This document shows, in pieces, positions 52,741 through 63,354 of a DNA stretch of 64,000 nucleotides. The notes under the pieces are model-generated. The model made no database searches. It worked only from the letters and a program-made list of their open reading frames with translations, and was not told where the DNA came from. Origin of the DNA: Neofusicoccum parvum (taxonomy: Eukaryota; Ascomycota; Dothideomycetes; Botryosphaeriales; Botryosphaeriaceae); contig CP087207.1 in NCBI GenBank assembly GCA_020912385.1, forward strand, positions 868,001 to 932,000, given 5' to 3'. How positions within the stretch are numbered: position 1 is the first letter of the stretch; each line of letters opens with the position of its first letter. Position numbers and translations under genes: made by a program.

Positions 52741-53257
52741 AGCCAGACGGACGCCCACGATGCCCGAATGCGACATCCTAGCATCTCATCGCGAGCTTCA
52801 CGGGTTCAGCCGCCATTGGCGGATTTGAGAGCGGATAGGCCCAGTCTGCAGATGAAACGGGCTCAGAGGGACTTCATGTTGCCGAATACTTTGAGAGCAG
52901 CGATCTCTGGTTAACGAGAGAACGGAGCAAGGAAGAACCGACGGTGGTGTGAGCATGTCAGATAAAGATGCGCGGACACAGTGGATGACGCTGAGCGCCA
53001 ATTAAGCACGATCTGATTCGGCAACGGAGCGGGAATAAAGAGCGCGACCACACTTATCCCCGCAAAGCTAATTCCCTCGGCTCATGACGCCCGCCCAAAC
53101 TATGTAGCTTCTCCAATAATCTGCCTTGCCGAGCGGAGGCTCTTATGCGGGGAACATGCATAATCTAGCTTCCGCCAGATAAAAAGTGTCTCGACGCCGC
53201 TCCGTTCACGATGCTTTCTGCTCAATCCGGAGCTCCAATTGAGCTCGGACGGCAACC
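52741..53257. other. Intergenic region, POP1 / succinate dehydrogenase
   Basis: 517 bp. Promoter of the flavoprotein gene; no other feature is seen. Confidence 0.4.
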
Positions 53258-55417
53258 ATGCGGCCCTCTTTGATCGCACAGGCTGCTCGCTTGCGTTCCC
53301 CCGGCCTCACGCGCCTGAGCAGGCGCGCCGCCGTGCGCCGTGGATTGGCCACCGCTGCCTCCGCCAGGAAACACCCCGTGATAGACCACCACTACGAGTA
53401 ATGCCTCTGCTCCAAACCGTCAGCTCTCGACATCCACTAACAAACACCTCCCAGCGCCCTCGTCGTCGGCGCCGGCGGAGCAGGTCTACGCGCGGCCGTA
53501 GGCCTGACGGAAGCCGGCCTCAACACTGCATGCGTGACCAAACTCGTAAAGCCGCCCCTCCCCTTCCCTTCCGCCAAAGAGAGCGAGCAACTAACCCATT
53601 TCCCCCGTGGCACAGTTCCCCACGCGGTCGCACACGGTGGCGGCGCAGGGCGGCATCAACGCGGCGCTGGGCAACATGACCGAGGACGACTACCGGTGGC
53701 ACTTCTACGACACGGTCAAGGGGTCGGACTGGCTGGGCGACCAGGACGCGATCCAGTACATGACGCGCGAGGCCGTGGCCGCCGTCGTCGAGCTCGAGCG
53801 CTACGGCATGCCCTTCTCGCGCACCGCCGCCGGCACCATCTACCAGCGCGCCCTCGGCGGCCAGTCGCTCCGCTACGGGGAGGGCGGCCAGGCCTACCGC
53901 ACCGCCTGCGTGGGCGATCGGACCGGCCATGCCATGCTGCACACGCTGTATGGCCAGAGCTTGAAGCATGATTGCAAGTTCTTTGTCGAGTATTTTGCGC
54001 TTGACTTGATGATGGTTGGGGGGAAGTGTGTGGGCGTCACGGCGGTGGGGATGGAGGACGGGACGTGCCATCGGCTGTTTGCGAAGAACACCATATTAGC
54101 AACGGGAGGTGGGTTGTCGTGTCCCTGAGAGAACCTGTAGGAGATGAGAGTGGATTGAGCTGATGGTGTGCGGCAGGTTACGGACGAGCGTACTTCTCGG
54201 CGACGTCGGCGCATACGAGCACGGGAGATGGGAACGCTATGGTGGCGCGAGCCGGGCTGCCGCTGCAGGACATGGAGTTTGTCCAGTTCCATCCGAGTGG
54301 CATCTACGGTGCCGGGGTGCTGATTACCGAGGGTGCGCGCGGAGAGGGCGGGTACCTCCTCAACGGCGAGGGTGAGCGGTTCATGGAGCGATACGCGCCG
54401 ACGGCGAAGGACCTAGCATCGAGGGATGTGGTATCGAGGTCGATGAATATGGAGATCCTTGAAGGACGGGGTTGTGGGCCGGATAAGGATCATATTCACC
54501 TACAGCTTTCGCATCTACCCCGGGATATCATCATGGAGCGGTTGCCGGGAATCGCGGAGACGGCATCCATCTTCGCTGGCATCGACATAACCCAACAGCC
54601 CATTCCAGTGTTGCCGACAGTTCACTACTGCATGGGGGGCATTCCGACAAATTACAAGGGCCAAGTCCTGAACGTTGGGCCAGATGGTAAAGAAACCACG
54701 GTTCCGGGTCTTTACGCTGCTGGTGAAACAGCGTGTGTGAGCGTGCATGGAGCAAACAGACTCGGCGCCAACTCCCTGCTGGACATCGTCGTTTTCGGTC
54801 GTGCGTGCGCCATGGATATTGCGAGCAGCCATGAGAAGGGAATGCCGCATGAAAAGGCGCCCGAAAACATTGGCATGGACTCGATATCCGAACTTGACAC
54901 CATCCTGGCTTCCAATGGCGATAAGCTGACAGCTGAGATCCGTGGAGATCTGCAAAAGACTATGCAGACAGATGCCGCTGTGTTCAGGACAGGGAAGTCG
55001 TTAGGCACTGGATTCGAGCGGGTCAAAGGGGTTGAGCGGGATTTCAACGAGAGGCTGTCCGTGAAGGACAAGTCCATGATATGGAACTCGGACCTCATTG
55101 AAACGCTAGAGACACGCAATTTACTCACGTGCGCTGCGCAAACAGTGGCGAGCGCGGTGGAGAGGAAGGAGAGTCGAGGAAGTCATGCGAGAGAGGATTG
55201 CCCGGACAGACTGGACGATGAGTGGATGAAACACAGTCTCAGCTGGCAGAAGGCAGTTGGAGACGACGTAAGGATCGGATACAGGGACGTCACCTTCGAC
55301 ACTTTAGACCCGAAAGAATGCCCGGTAAGTGAATCTGCAGGGAAACGAGTAGTTCGTTCTGTGCACTAATCTTTTGGGCGTGAACAGACCGTACCTCCGA
55401 AGAAAAGGTCGTACTAG
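53258..55417 (+). CDS. SDH1: Succinate dehydrogenase flavoprotein subunit
   Basis: Five exons: 53258-53397, 53455-53545, 53616-54108, 54177-55324 and 55388-55417; introns 57-70 nt; 633 aa, the usual length. A basic mitochondrial presequence (about 35 residues) precedes the FAD dinucleotide-binding motif [17 protein letters not shown] and the covalent-flavin site [17 protein letters not shown]. Active-site residues are conserved in [41 protein letters not shown] and [13 protein letters not shown]. The last exon encodes TVPPKKRSY only. It oxidises succinate to fumarate in complex II of the inner membrane. The Cys in HYCMGG and Ser in FHPSG differ from what I recall as usual in fungi, so a diverged paralogue is possible. 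Confidence 0.92.
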
Positions 55418-55659
55418 AGACAGATTCGGAGCTGTGTAGAAAAGACGACGACCGTCGTAAGAGCTAAATCTCCGTATAGATATCTGGCGTAGAGACTGTG
55501 CGGCATGTCTGTTCATCACTTTGCTGGTATATGCTGTTTACCATCAGCGAGAGGGACGCATCAGATGAGAAACATATTTCTTTTTTCTCCGCAATTAAAC
55601 TTCAAAAGGTGGAAGGCAATAACCTTCTCACAAATGATCAGGCGATATGAAGTCCATCA
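55418..55659. other. Convergent spacer, SDH1 / DUF3632 gene
   Basis: 242 bp between convergent stops; no further feature is seen. Confidence 0.4.
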
Positions 55660-56516
55660 CTAACCACTGCTCTTGGAGACTTTGGACGCTTCGCCTAATG
55701 CCTGGCTGACCAGGGACTTCGTATCCTCTGCAACAACCGCGTCCTTCACGATGGTGAGGCGCTCCACCCAAGTCTCCCAACGATCTTCGTTGAAGCCCCT
55801 CCAGCCCGGAGCGTCCTTGAATATTGACAAACTGCTTCCAGGCTTGGCCATCTTCCCGTCGAATTGCTTCTTCTCTTGGCTAAGTTTCGACAGCGTCTCC
55901 GAGGCATAGATGAGCCAGATTGACGCAGCCTTGAGGAGTCCCGACGATGTCTCCTTCACGATATTGGAGTCTTCAGGGTTCTCAAGCGCCTCCCGGAGGA
56001 TCCATATGGCGTAGAGGCTGAGGTCGGATACGTTGGCAGCGGTGACGCGAGCGCAGAAGGCGTTGAAGTTCACGAAGGCGTCGTCAGGCTTTCCAGACTT
56101 TGAGTCTCGGGCTGGGAGATGCTTGAGTTAGAAAGCAGCCCTGTCACACGACTCCATGCGTGGGTGGACGTACCGAGATCCAAGCCTTCCCGTGTCTTTG
56201 CGCCGAACAGCGGCAGCTGCTCCCAGCGCAACTCCTCGCCCCAGACCTCAAACTTCTTGCCCTCGTGTATCGGCTGCGGCATCTCCTTGATAGCGCGCAC
56301 GATATCAACCAGCTTGCCCTGCTTGTCGTGGGGCGTCTGCTCGGCTGCGGTGGTGACAGCGGTCCACAGCCCGTCCAACTCGTGTTCTACCTTGCCCAGG
56401 TCGCCATCTTTCTCGAAGGCCTGTCGGGCTGGGCCGGCGAGCTTCTCAGCGGCTTCCTGAACGGAGATGGCGTCGGCAACAAAGGCAGCGGTGATATCGT
56501 TCGGGTTCGTGGCCAT
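55660..56516 (-). CDS. DUF3632-like hypothetical protein
   Basis: Two exons, 56516-56174 and 56111-55660, with a 62-nt intron (GTACGT..TCTAACT..CCAG), encode 264 aa. An all-helical cytosolic protein is predicted: ITAAFVADAISVQEAAEKLA, ELDGLWTAVTTAAEQTPHDKQGKLVDIV, LPLFGAKTREGLDL, then FVNFNAFCARVTAANV and LSLYAIWILREALE. The pattern (Leu-Trp then a 'TPHDKQ.KLV' helix, then a 'W..LP.FG...RE' segment) matches the fungal DUF3632 family, whose function is unknown. The start at 56516 lies in a GGCCATGGCC context. Confidence 0.8.
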
Positions 56517-57486
56517 GGCGAGGGCGTTGCGGTGAGGGGGACGAGGGAAGGCCAATTGGGGGAGCGGGAGCAGCGGGAGCAGCGGGAGGCAATATGGGGT
56601 GATAGGTGCTCGCCGGAGGGGCAGTGGATTGAGGCCGGGCGGTGGACGAGTGGTGGGCGGCGCAAGAGTCGGTGACAGCGCGCTGGACAGAGGTGGTGCC
56701 GGTCAGATGACGTCGGTGCCGGGCAGCGCGCTGGCAGCAAGCTCGAGCCAGGCGAGGTCCGACGACGGGGAGGCCATGCTCGAGGATTTTAGGTGATGGA
56801 AACTCGGGTGGTCGCCAATCAGCAGAGATAGATCAGCACATGGGAGGAGGGTAAGGTGGCCGAGGGCGTGTCGAGGCAGAGGGCTGGCGCTGTGCAAGAA
56901 CGTGAAACAGCACGCGCCTGCCCCATCCGGCCAAGCTACCCGCTCCGCCTCTGCCGATCCCGACCCGCCCCAGCCCATGACCAGCACCGCATCTCGTGTT
57001 GACTGGCTCCAGCGCCCTCGCTCTCATGCGCGCAAGCCTGGTTTCCCGCCGTGCACCTCGAGCAAGCAGCCCAATGCCGGCCGCCAGCCCTGGCCCTGCA
57101 TGGCCCCGCGTCTAATTGCAGCAGGTGCCCTGACCATCCGAATGTTTCGCCATCCCTCTGCTTGTCCGCTTGCTTCCTCAGCACCTCTGCTTGTATTTGC
57201 CGGAGCCAATGGCACGCTGGCCAGCCGCCACCTGCCATGTTCGTTTAACGTCCACTGTTCATCCACGCACAGGCGCCCGCTCCCGCCGCCAAATACATGC
57301 CTTCTCCGGCGCTACCGAAGTCATGCAGACTTGGCTCAAATTAGGGCCCAGCCTGTGTATCTTCGTATCTTCCATTCGCCGACTTCGGATTGGCCTGCGT
57401 GATAGCACCGCGTGGGGCTGCTAACCGACATGTCGGAGCTCCCCTACCCCAGGTCTGACGGCCTTAACCGCACCTCAAGCCTGCCC
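56517..57486. other. Divergent intergenic region, DUF3632 / ribonuclease
   Basis: About 1 kb without supported genes; overlapping open frames on both strands at 56902-57402 lack coding features. Confidence 0.4.
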
Positions 57487-57492
57487 TATAAA
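57487..57492 (+). promoter_or_regulatory. TATA box of the ribonuclease gene
   Basis: TATAAA in GCCCTATAAAGC, 107 nt before the start codon, followed by a CT-rich leader and CCGCCAAAATG. Confidence 0.6.
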
Positions 57493-57593
57493 GCTGCTGC
57501 CATTCGAGCTTCTGCATTCCTCGTGCCAGCAGACTCCAGAAGCCCGTCAATCCCCTCATTCACAGTCCAGTCCTCCGTTTTGATTCCGCCAAA

Positions 57594-58130
57594 ATGCTTG
57601 TCTTCCAGAACCTCGTTCCGCTGGCTGCGCTTCTGAGCATTGCCTTCGCCAGCCCCATCGAGAGGTCCGAGGGCAAGCCCCTCGAGGTCCGCCAGTCTGC
57701 CACCACCTGCGGCTCGACCTCGTACACCGCCGCCCAGGTTCGCGCTGCCTTCAACGCCGGGTACAACTACTACACCGCCGACGACACCGCTGGCAGCTCC
57801 ACCTACCCTCACACCTACAACAACTACGAGTGCGTAGACAAATATGCCTGTGACCTTGTTATGATACTAAAATTTGATGCAGGGGCTTCGATTTCCCCGT
57901 CAACGGTCCTTACCAGGAGTTCCCTCTCCTGAGGAGCGGCGTGTACACTGGCGGTACGTAAATTCAGCGCACTGAGCCTCCCCCTGTTGGGCTGGACTGA
58001 CCATCGCCTCTATTCAGGCTCTCCTGGCGCCGACCGTGTCATCTTCAGCACCAGCGGCTCGTATGCTGGCGCTATCACTCACACCGGTGCCAGCGGCAAC
58101 AACTTCGTTGGCTGCTCGGGCACTTCTTAG
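57594..58130 (+). CDS. Secreted guanyl-specific ribonuclease (T1/N1 family)
   Basis: Three exons, 57594-57829, 57883-57953 and 58018-58130, with introns of 53 and 64 nt, encode 139 aa. A signal peptide of about 19 residues and a short propeptide (ending near LEVRQS) precede a mature RNase of about 105 residues. The RNase T1 catalytic set is complete: Tyr and His in [10 protein letters not shown], Glu in YQEFPLL, Arg in GADRVIF and His in [11 protein letters not shown]. The enzyme cleaves single-stranded RNA after G. In fungi it is secreted for nutrition or released during host interaction. The exon 1-2 junction splits the Glu codon of NNYEGFDF. Confidence 0.92.
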
Positions 58131-58884
58131 ATCACGCAACATTAGGCTTGATAGTGAACCTTGTACATAGCAATGTTGGAAGGAAAAGGAGATCATGCAA
58201 GCAAAAATGAGTATTGAAAAGTGACGGAAGCCCTGGCTTTTACTTACCTCTTCTTTTGAAATTGGCTTGAATGGATAACACCCTACATTATCTTTGACCA
58301 CGACCTTTCAATTGTTTCCCAACATATACACATCAACGATTTGACTCATTTCGGTATGAAAGTCCAATTGGTAAATCATGATTTCGAAGCCACTCTAACT
58401 TCAAATCCACATCAGAATTGGGTTTCCGGGCCCAATAAATACCTGATCGTCAGTCTCTGTCTGAATCGAATATGCGTTGGAAGTGATTTCCGGGGCATAA
58501 ATTGAATCCAAAACACTTTTCTAAAACCAGTCTTAATTCAATATAAATGTTACCTCAAGTCTGTGCCGAAATTTTAATTGAATAATTGCCATAGCATCCC
58601 TTCCGTTACTTGACGTAATCTACTTTCGGAAATCATCCGACCCAGGGACCATCACATGACAATCCCCTCACTCCAGTTCCTCCACACTTTCTCTCAGCGC
58701 GTAATTGCTCGGTCATCACAGTGATTGTTGCACTTCCTGAACGCCTCTCAGTCATTCTTTATATTTCCTGTCCTCTGATCCCTTCTGTTGTTCCAAAATC
58801 CTGTGACCTCTTTCTTTTGTGTGGTCTACTTCGGAACCGATTGTCAGTGATGATAATATGCGTCCTTCAAGTGCGGGATTACCT
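58131..58884. other. AT-rich intergenic region
   Basis: About 750 bp downstream of two convergent genes. Composition is markedly AT-richer than the coding neighbourhood. I see no ORF or repeat. Confidence 0.4.
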
Positions 58885-61800
58885 TCACACCAATGATATC
58901 ATACCGAGCGTGTAGATCGGTGGACATTCTGTATATCCATTCATCAATGTTCCTAACAGAGCGGCGCTTTCTCTTCCGTCTGGGATCGAAATCAGTCCTT
59001 CTCGGGTGTAAATATTTCCTTCCACATCCTGCGCCTTAATCAAAAGACCGGAGAGCTTTTCCGTGGGCTTTTTTGTTGCCATATCGGTGCTTGCTCGTAG
59101 CCACAAGCATTGATAACTGGCTTCGGGGACATGAGGGGTCGTATCAAGGTAGACTGAGGCCACGACTGGTCCTTCCAAGCCATCTATCACCACGACCTGT
59201 TGGGTAGATTTATGCGCTGCTTTCGTATCCATTCTTACCATGCTCAATTTCCCGCGCAATTTCAAGCAACAGGCCAACACAACCCCTCCCGATTTAGGCA
59301 ACTTTGTGATGACTTCACCCACACCCAAGACTTCCACCAAATCCTGGCCAGTTCCGAGATCCGGTAAAGTGACCTGACCAGATATCGAGGACCACGACCA
59401 GGATGGTGCGTATGTACTTCCAATCCATATAAGAGAATCATGACGGCAGCTCGGGCCTCCAACGATCCACAGCAATGACCACGGAAGCGTTTGTTGCCAC
59501 AGACCTGCGAAGCAGCGGTCTCCCAGGGAGGGCTGAAGGTATTCCAAAATCCCCGACAGAATGTGTATTCTTCTCGCGCCCCGAGCGGTCGATTGCCCGC
59601 GACTGCCCAAAAGCGAGTTCGACATTTCAGCTCCGATATCGCCGTATTGGTCCATCCGATAAGCGGCATTGACAACGTCATGCCAGTGGCTGTATTCTTG
59701 TGCGCGCCATTTGGGGTCATTTTCGTGCCCTTCGAGCCAGCGATCCGACTCGGCGGTGATCTCATGGACGGCGGACCATAGGAAACCTGGCAGCCCGTTT
59801 GGCAAGGCCTCAGAAGCGTCGAGTTCGAAACACTGGAAAAAGACTTGAGACTTTCCAAAGAAAAGTTTTCGCGGCGAAAGAGTTGCCTCTTGAAGTGTCC
59901 AATCCCGCGTGCACCACATGGTCTGAGAGAATTCCGAGGCCGGAGCTCGTACATCCCCGCCTTTCTTTTCCATTTGCTTGTCATTAGTTGATGGCTGCTC
60001 GTCGACGAAAATAGTGCAAAGTGAGTTCCTGTATACCTGGCCCATGCGTCCAACCTCTTTCTTGCGATCCTCGTTGTCATCTTGCATAATGCACAGTGAA
60101 TCTATCCAAAGATATTGAACCCCAAGAGACCTGGTTATCTCAATGGCTCTTTTGATCGTGCTCTGAAGACCCGCAACTGGGATTGACTGCTTCATGCCTT
60201 CCAAACGAGTTGTGGTCAAACGCTCCTGCGGATGAGTATTTCCCCAAACATAACTCAAAGCCAAATACTGCTGTTTCGAATCCTGACATACAACTAACCG
60301 TACCTGGGAATCATTCTCGCTGTAAAACTCGACGTCGATGAGCCTCGTAGGTGACCACTGAAATGATGTACGATCATGAATGCAATTGCAAACTGCGTGT
60401 CCTTTCAAGCAGGTACGGAGCCAATGGGTGGCTAATTCAAGAGAGCTGCGTATTTTGTTGCCGTACCTCTGGGACCAGAGGCGCAGAAATTCCTCAGCGG
60501 TCCGATCTCGAGGCGAGGATGATGATGCATTCCTTTCCTTCCCGGCCCTGAACGCTGTCTCAGAATTCATCAAGGCCGTACCATCCGTGCGACAAATGTC
60601 TGTGCGGTCAAGCACCAGTGAAGAGAGAGCATAGAGCTCCTGGAATGGCCCATTTCGCTCTGCAAATGATGAGGGCCAAGCAACACAACACTGCGACGGC
60701 GGAAATCTCTGTAGAACTTCATGAGAGTTGGGGCGTTCGTCGGGGTTCAAATTCAACATTAACAATATGTTTTCGTTGAACACTGAGTGGCGGACACGTT
60801 GGCCACGATTGACAATCCTTAGCCAACTCCTGATCGGTTCGACATTTCGGCAATAGGCCTTGTCAGGGCTGAAGTGTTCCTCCTGGAACCGTTGAAATTC
60901 AGGACGAGAAGCACAACAAAAGCTAACAATTTCCACGAACACACACCCCAGGGACCAAATATCCGAGGAGGGACGGCTGATCCTCGAGTCCAATACTTCA
61001 GGCGCAGCATACTGAGGCGTGACAGGTCCCGATGCTGTACTACCTGAATAAGTTTGCTGGACGGACCTCGAGGAACCAAAATCAGTAAGCAGGATCTGCG
61101 GTCCTTTGACAAGAATGTTGGCCGGCTTGATGTCGCCATGGATAACGGAATTCCCGTGGAGGTAATGCAATGCAGAAGCCAAGCATCCATACCATTGAGC
61201 AAAACGCATGAGAGTTGTTCCCTTTGAGTCGTGGTCAACCGCTTGCTGCATCATATATTCAGCCAAGTTGGTGTCCGCAGCCGGAGAGAGGAGAAGGAAG
61301 GACTGCTGTCCCATGGTATACGAACCCAGAAGACGAATAATGTGAGGATGCCGAAGGCTCCGAAGAATCTCTATCTCTGCTGCAATTTGCCTGGAGGAGG
61401 CAGCTAGACTGGAAGCACGTCTACTGGACTGTGTAGATTTTATGACGCTCTTGCGCGCTAGTCGAAGCCGCGTGGTAAGATGGACAACTTCGTCAACCAT
61501 CGAGAAAGCTCCTCTTCCTAAGCTCTTAATTTTCATGAATGAACCATGTGGACCCTTGTTAGTAGAGTTCTCTTCCTGTAGGTCCCCCTTGGAGTGGGTT
61601 ATGGATGGTCCGTCGGCAATAAGGCCTGGTTCCTCTCGTTGTCCTCGACAGTCCAAGTGAGTGTTATCCATTGGAGAGGCTTCTCCGATAGTCGTGGAAT
61701 GCATCCTGGATCCAGATGGGCCTGGAGTTGCTTGTTGATTAGAGTCTGTCCCTCGAGTAGACCTGCCAGAGCGACCACCTCCTTTTCCGTACGATCTACC

Positions 61801-63354
61801 AAGCGGACCGGATCCGCCACCATAGCCATCATCCCCATCTTCATCACTGTCATCGCGATAGTGGTCTGATTCGTTTTGATCCCCTCTTCGGTGTGGTTTT
61901 TTCGGAAGCCGCTGGGTCCTTTCCTCGAAATCTCTCCACTGGCTAATGTTGTCCCCGTCTCTGAAATGGCGGCAAATGTGCTGACAGCGCTCTTTCCAGC
62001 TCGCGTTGTGGATCTCGTTCTGGCAAAATCCACACCACCTGTCCGAATTATCCAGCATCGTCGACATGTCTTTACAGCTAATCTTGCTATAACTGTCTCG
62101 CTTCTCCTTGTTGTCGATCTTATGCCTGTGCTTCAAGTGCTCGATGTAGTGGTCCTTCCTGTAGAACTCCTTCCAACAACGTCCGTCTGGCTCACCCCGG
62201 TGATGTTCAAGCAAGTGACCGACAGTGGTGTTGGATGCGTTACAATAAATACAACGTCCCTCATTCGTTGTGAGCTCCCTCATACAGATCCAGACCTTCT
62301 GAGGCGTGTTCTTCTCCTCGTGTTTCTTCCAATCCCCTTCTTTGGGGAACGAGGACCCACACTTCCGTGTGCATTGGAACGGCTTGGAAGGATCCATTGG
62401 CAAGTTTGACTCGTCTTGGAGCCTAATGCATGCCTTGATGTTTGGTGAGAATCCTCGTTCTGACTGGTGCCTGTCAGGCTCGTGCAATATTGCAGACGTC
62501 TCAGAGCCATCATGAGTAACGACTCTTCGAGGAGCATCAAAAGAGAGCTCCGATGCCGGGTCGCGCAAAGTGGGAAACTCGGTTTGGTATGTTGAATCTG
62601 GAATCATCATGCGATTGAATATTTCCTGAACATCACTAACGGATCTTCCGGTAAGTTGAGCAAGTGAAGTGAGATCATCAAGACCAGGGAACCGGCGGTA
62701 CTGGCTATGCCACATCTGAACGACTTTCATGGCTTTGGAGTCATGAGTCTCTTGACTCTCTACTCTCCTGCGTTTCGGATTCTGTGTGATATCTGGGCTC
62801 AGGAAAGAACTATACGTTTCATTGATGTCCTTGGATGCTATCGAGGTTGCAGATTGTCGTGTGATAGGCTCGGCTCCCGTGCGTTGAATGTTGTTGATTT
62901 GGCGATCATTCGGATCGTATTCGAGACTAGGGACGGGTTCCACCGTAGATAATCCCAAATATGGATTCAACGGTTGCGAAGGTAGCGGGTGGTCTGGGAA
63001 GCCGGACAAATGTGATGGAATGCTCTGGGTTGAGTGGCCAGAATGATCAATCAGGTAAGGCTGGTGGCTCCTTCGTCTCTGGTGGTAGGCTTGATGCAAG
63101 CTGTTCGAAGAAGCGCTACGGATCAAAGCTGCACTAGCTGAGGGATCGGGAGGGACGAGTGGAGTTCCGTCTGAAACGACGTGTTGATCCAGAGAGTTGG
63201 TTGAGAAGTTGCTTGTATGAGTTTGATGACTGTCCTGAGCAGGAAGTGTGTGTGTGTTGCTTGGCTGGGCAAAGAATATCCCTAGTTCTATGTTGTCAAA
63301 AGGAGGGTCCTGTAGCCAACGGGGACCGAAGGGATGGTCGCTAAAATTCGACAT
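58885..63354 (-). CDS. Zinc finger-protein kinase-HET fusion protein
   Basis: One uninterrupted frame of 1489 aa from the ATG at 63354. Residues 1-190 are Ser/Pro/His-rich and disordered. Around 210-250 a helical segment (VVQMWHSQYRRFPGLDDL...SVSDVQEIFNRMM) resembles a homeodomain. Around 325-465 come C2H2-like fingers (FQCTRKCGSSFPKEGDWKKH; CIYCNAS...HLLEHH; CWKEFYRKDHYIEHLKHRH; CGFCQNE...CQHICRH). About 490-600 is an acidic then Gly/Arg linker. About 608-900 is a protein kinase with glycine loop LGRGAFSMV, alpha-C Glu, HGDIKPANIL, DFGSS and APE, so probably active. About 1030-1165 is a HET domain (ALSYVWGN, YLWIDSLCIMQDD, RDWTLQEATLSPRKLFF) with a 320-residue C-terminal region. HET proteins trigger cell death in allorecognition. 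This architecture is unfamiliar to me. Confidence 0.85.
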   Translation of the reverse strand: MSNFSDHPFGPRWLQDPPFDNIELGIFFAQPSNTHTLPAQDSHQTHTSNFSTNSLDQHVVSDGTPLVPPDPSASAALIRSASSNSLHQAYHQRRRSHQPYLIDHSGHSTQSIPSHLSGFPDHPLPSQPLNPYLGLSTVEPVPSLEYDPNDRQINNIQRTGAEPITRQSATSIASKDINETYSSFLSPDITQNPKRRRVESQETHDSKAMKVVQMWHSQYRRFPGLDDLTSLAQLTGRSVSDVQEIFNRMMIPDSTYQTEFPTLRDPASELSFDAPRRVVTHDGSETSAILHEPDRHQSERGFSPNIKACIRLQDESNLPMDPSKPFQCTRKCGSSFPKEGDWKKHEEKNTPQKVWICMRELTTNEGRCIYCNASNTTVGHLLEHHRGEPDGRCWKEFYRKDHYIEHLKHRHKIDNKEKRDSYSKISCKDMSTMLDNSDRWCGFCQNEIHNASWKERCQHICRHFRDGDNISQWRDFEERTQRLPKKPHRRGDQNESDHYRDDSDEDGDDGYGGGSGPLGRSYGKGGGRSGRSTRGTDSNQQATPGPSGSRMHSTTIGEASPMDNTHLDCRGQREEPGLIADGPSITHSKGDLQEENSTNKGPHGSFMKIKSLGRGAFSMVDEVVHLTTRLRLARKSVIKSTQSSRRASSLAASSRQIAAEIEILRSLRHPHIIRLLGSYTMGQQSFLLLSPAADTNLAEYMMQQAVDHDSKGTTLMRFAQWYGCLASALHYLHGNSVIHGDIKPANILVKGPQILLTDFGSSRSVQQTYSGSTASGPVTPQYAAPEVLDSRISRPSSDIWSLGCVFVEIVSFCCASRPEFQRFQEEHFSPDKAYCRNVEPIRSWLRIVNRGQRVRHSVFNENILLMLNLNPDERPNSHEVLQRFPPSQCCVAWPSSFAERNGPFQELYALSSLVLDRTDICRTDGTALMNSETAFRAGKERNASSSSPRDRTAEEFLRLWSQRYGNKIRSSLELATHWLRTCLKGHAVCNCIHDRTSFQWSPTRLIDVEFYSENDSQVRLVVCQDSKQQYLALSYVWGNTHPQERLTTTRLEGMKQSIPVAGLQSTIKRAIEITRSLGVQYLWIDSLCIMQDDNEDRKKEVGRMGQVYRNSLCTIFVDEQPSTNDKQMEKKGGDVRAPASEFSQTMWCTRDWTLQEATLSPRKLFFGKSQVFFQCFELDASEALPNGLPGFLWSAVHEITAESDRWLEGHENDPKWRAQEYSHWHDVVNAAYRMDQYGDIGAEMSNSLLGSRGQSTARGARRIHILSGILEYLQPSLGDRCFAGLWQQTLPWSLLWIVGGPSCRHDSLIWIGSTYAPSWSWSSISGQVTLPDLGTGQDLVEVLGVGEVITKLPKSGGVVLACCLKLRGKLSMVRMDTKAAHKSTQQVVVIDGLEGPVVASVYLDTTPHVPEASYQCLWLRASTDMATKKPTEKLSGLLIKAQDVEGNIYTREGLISIPDGRESAALLGTLMNGYTECPPIYTLGMISLV

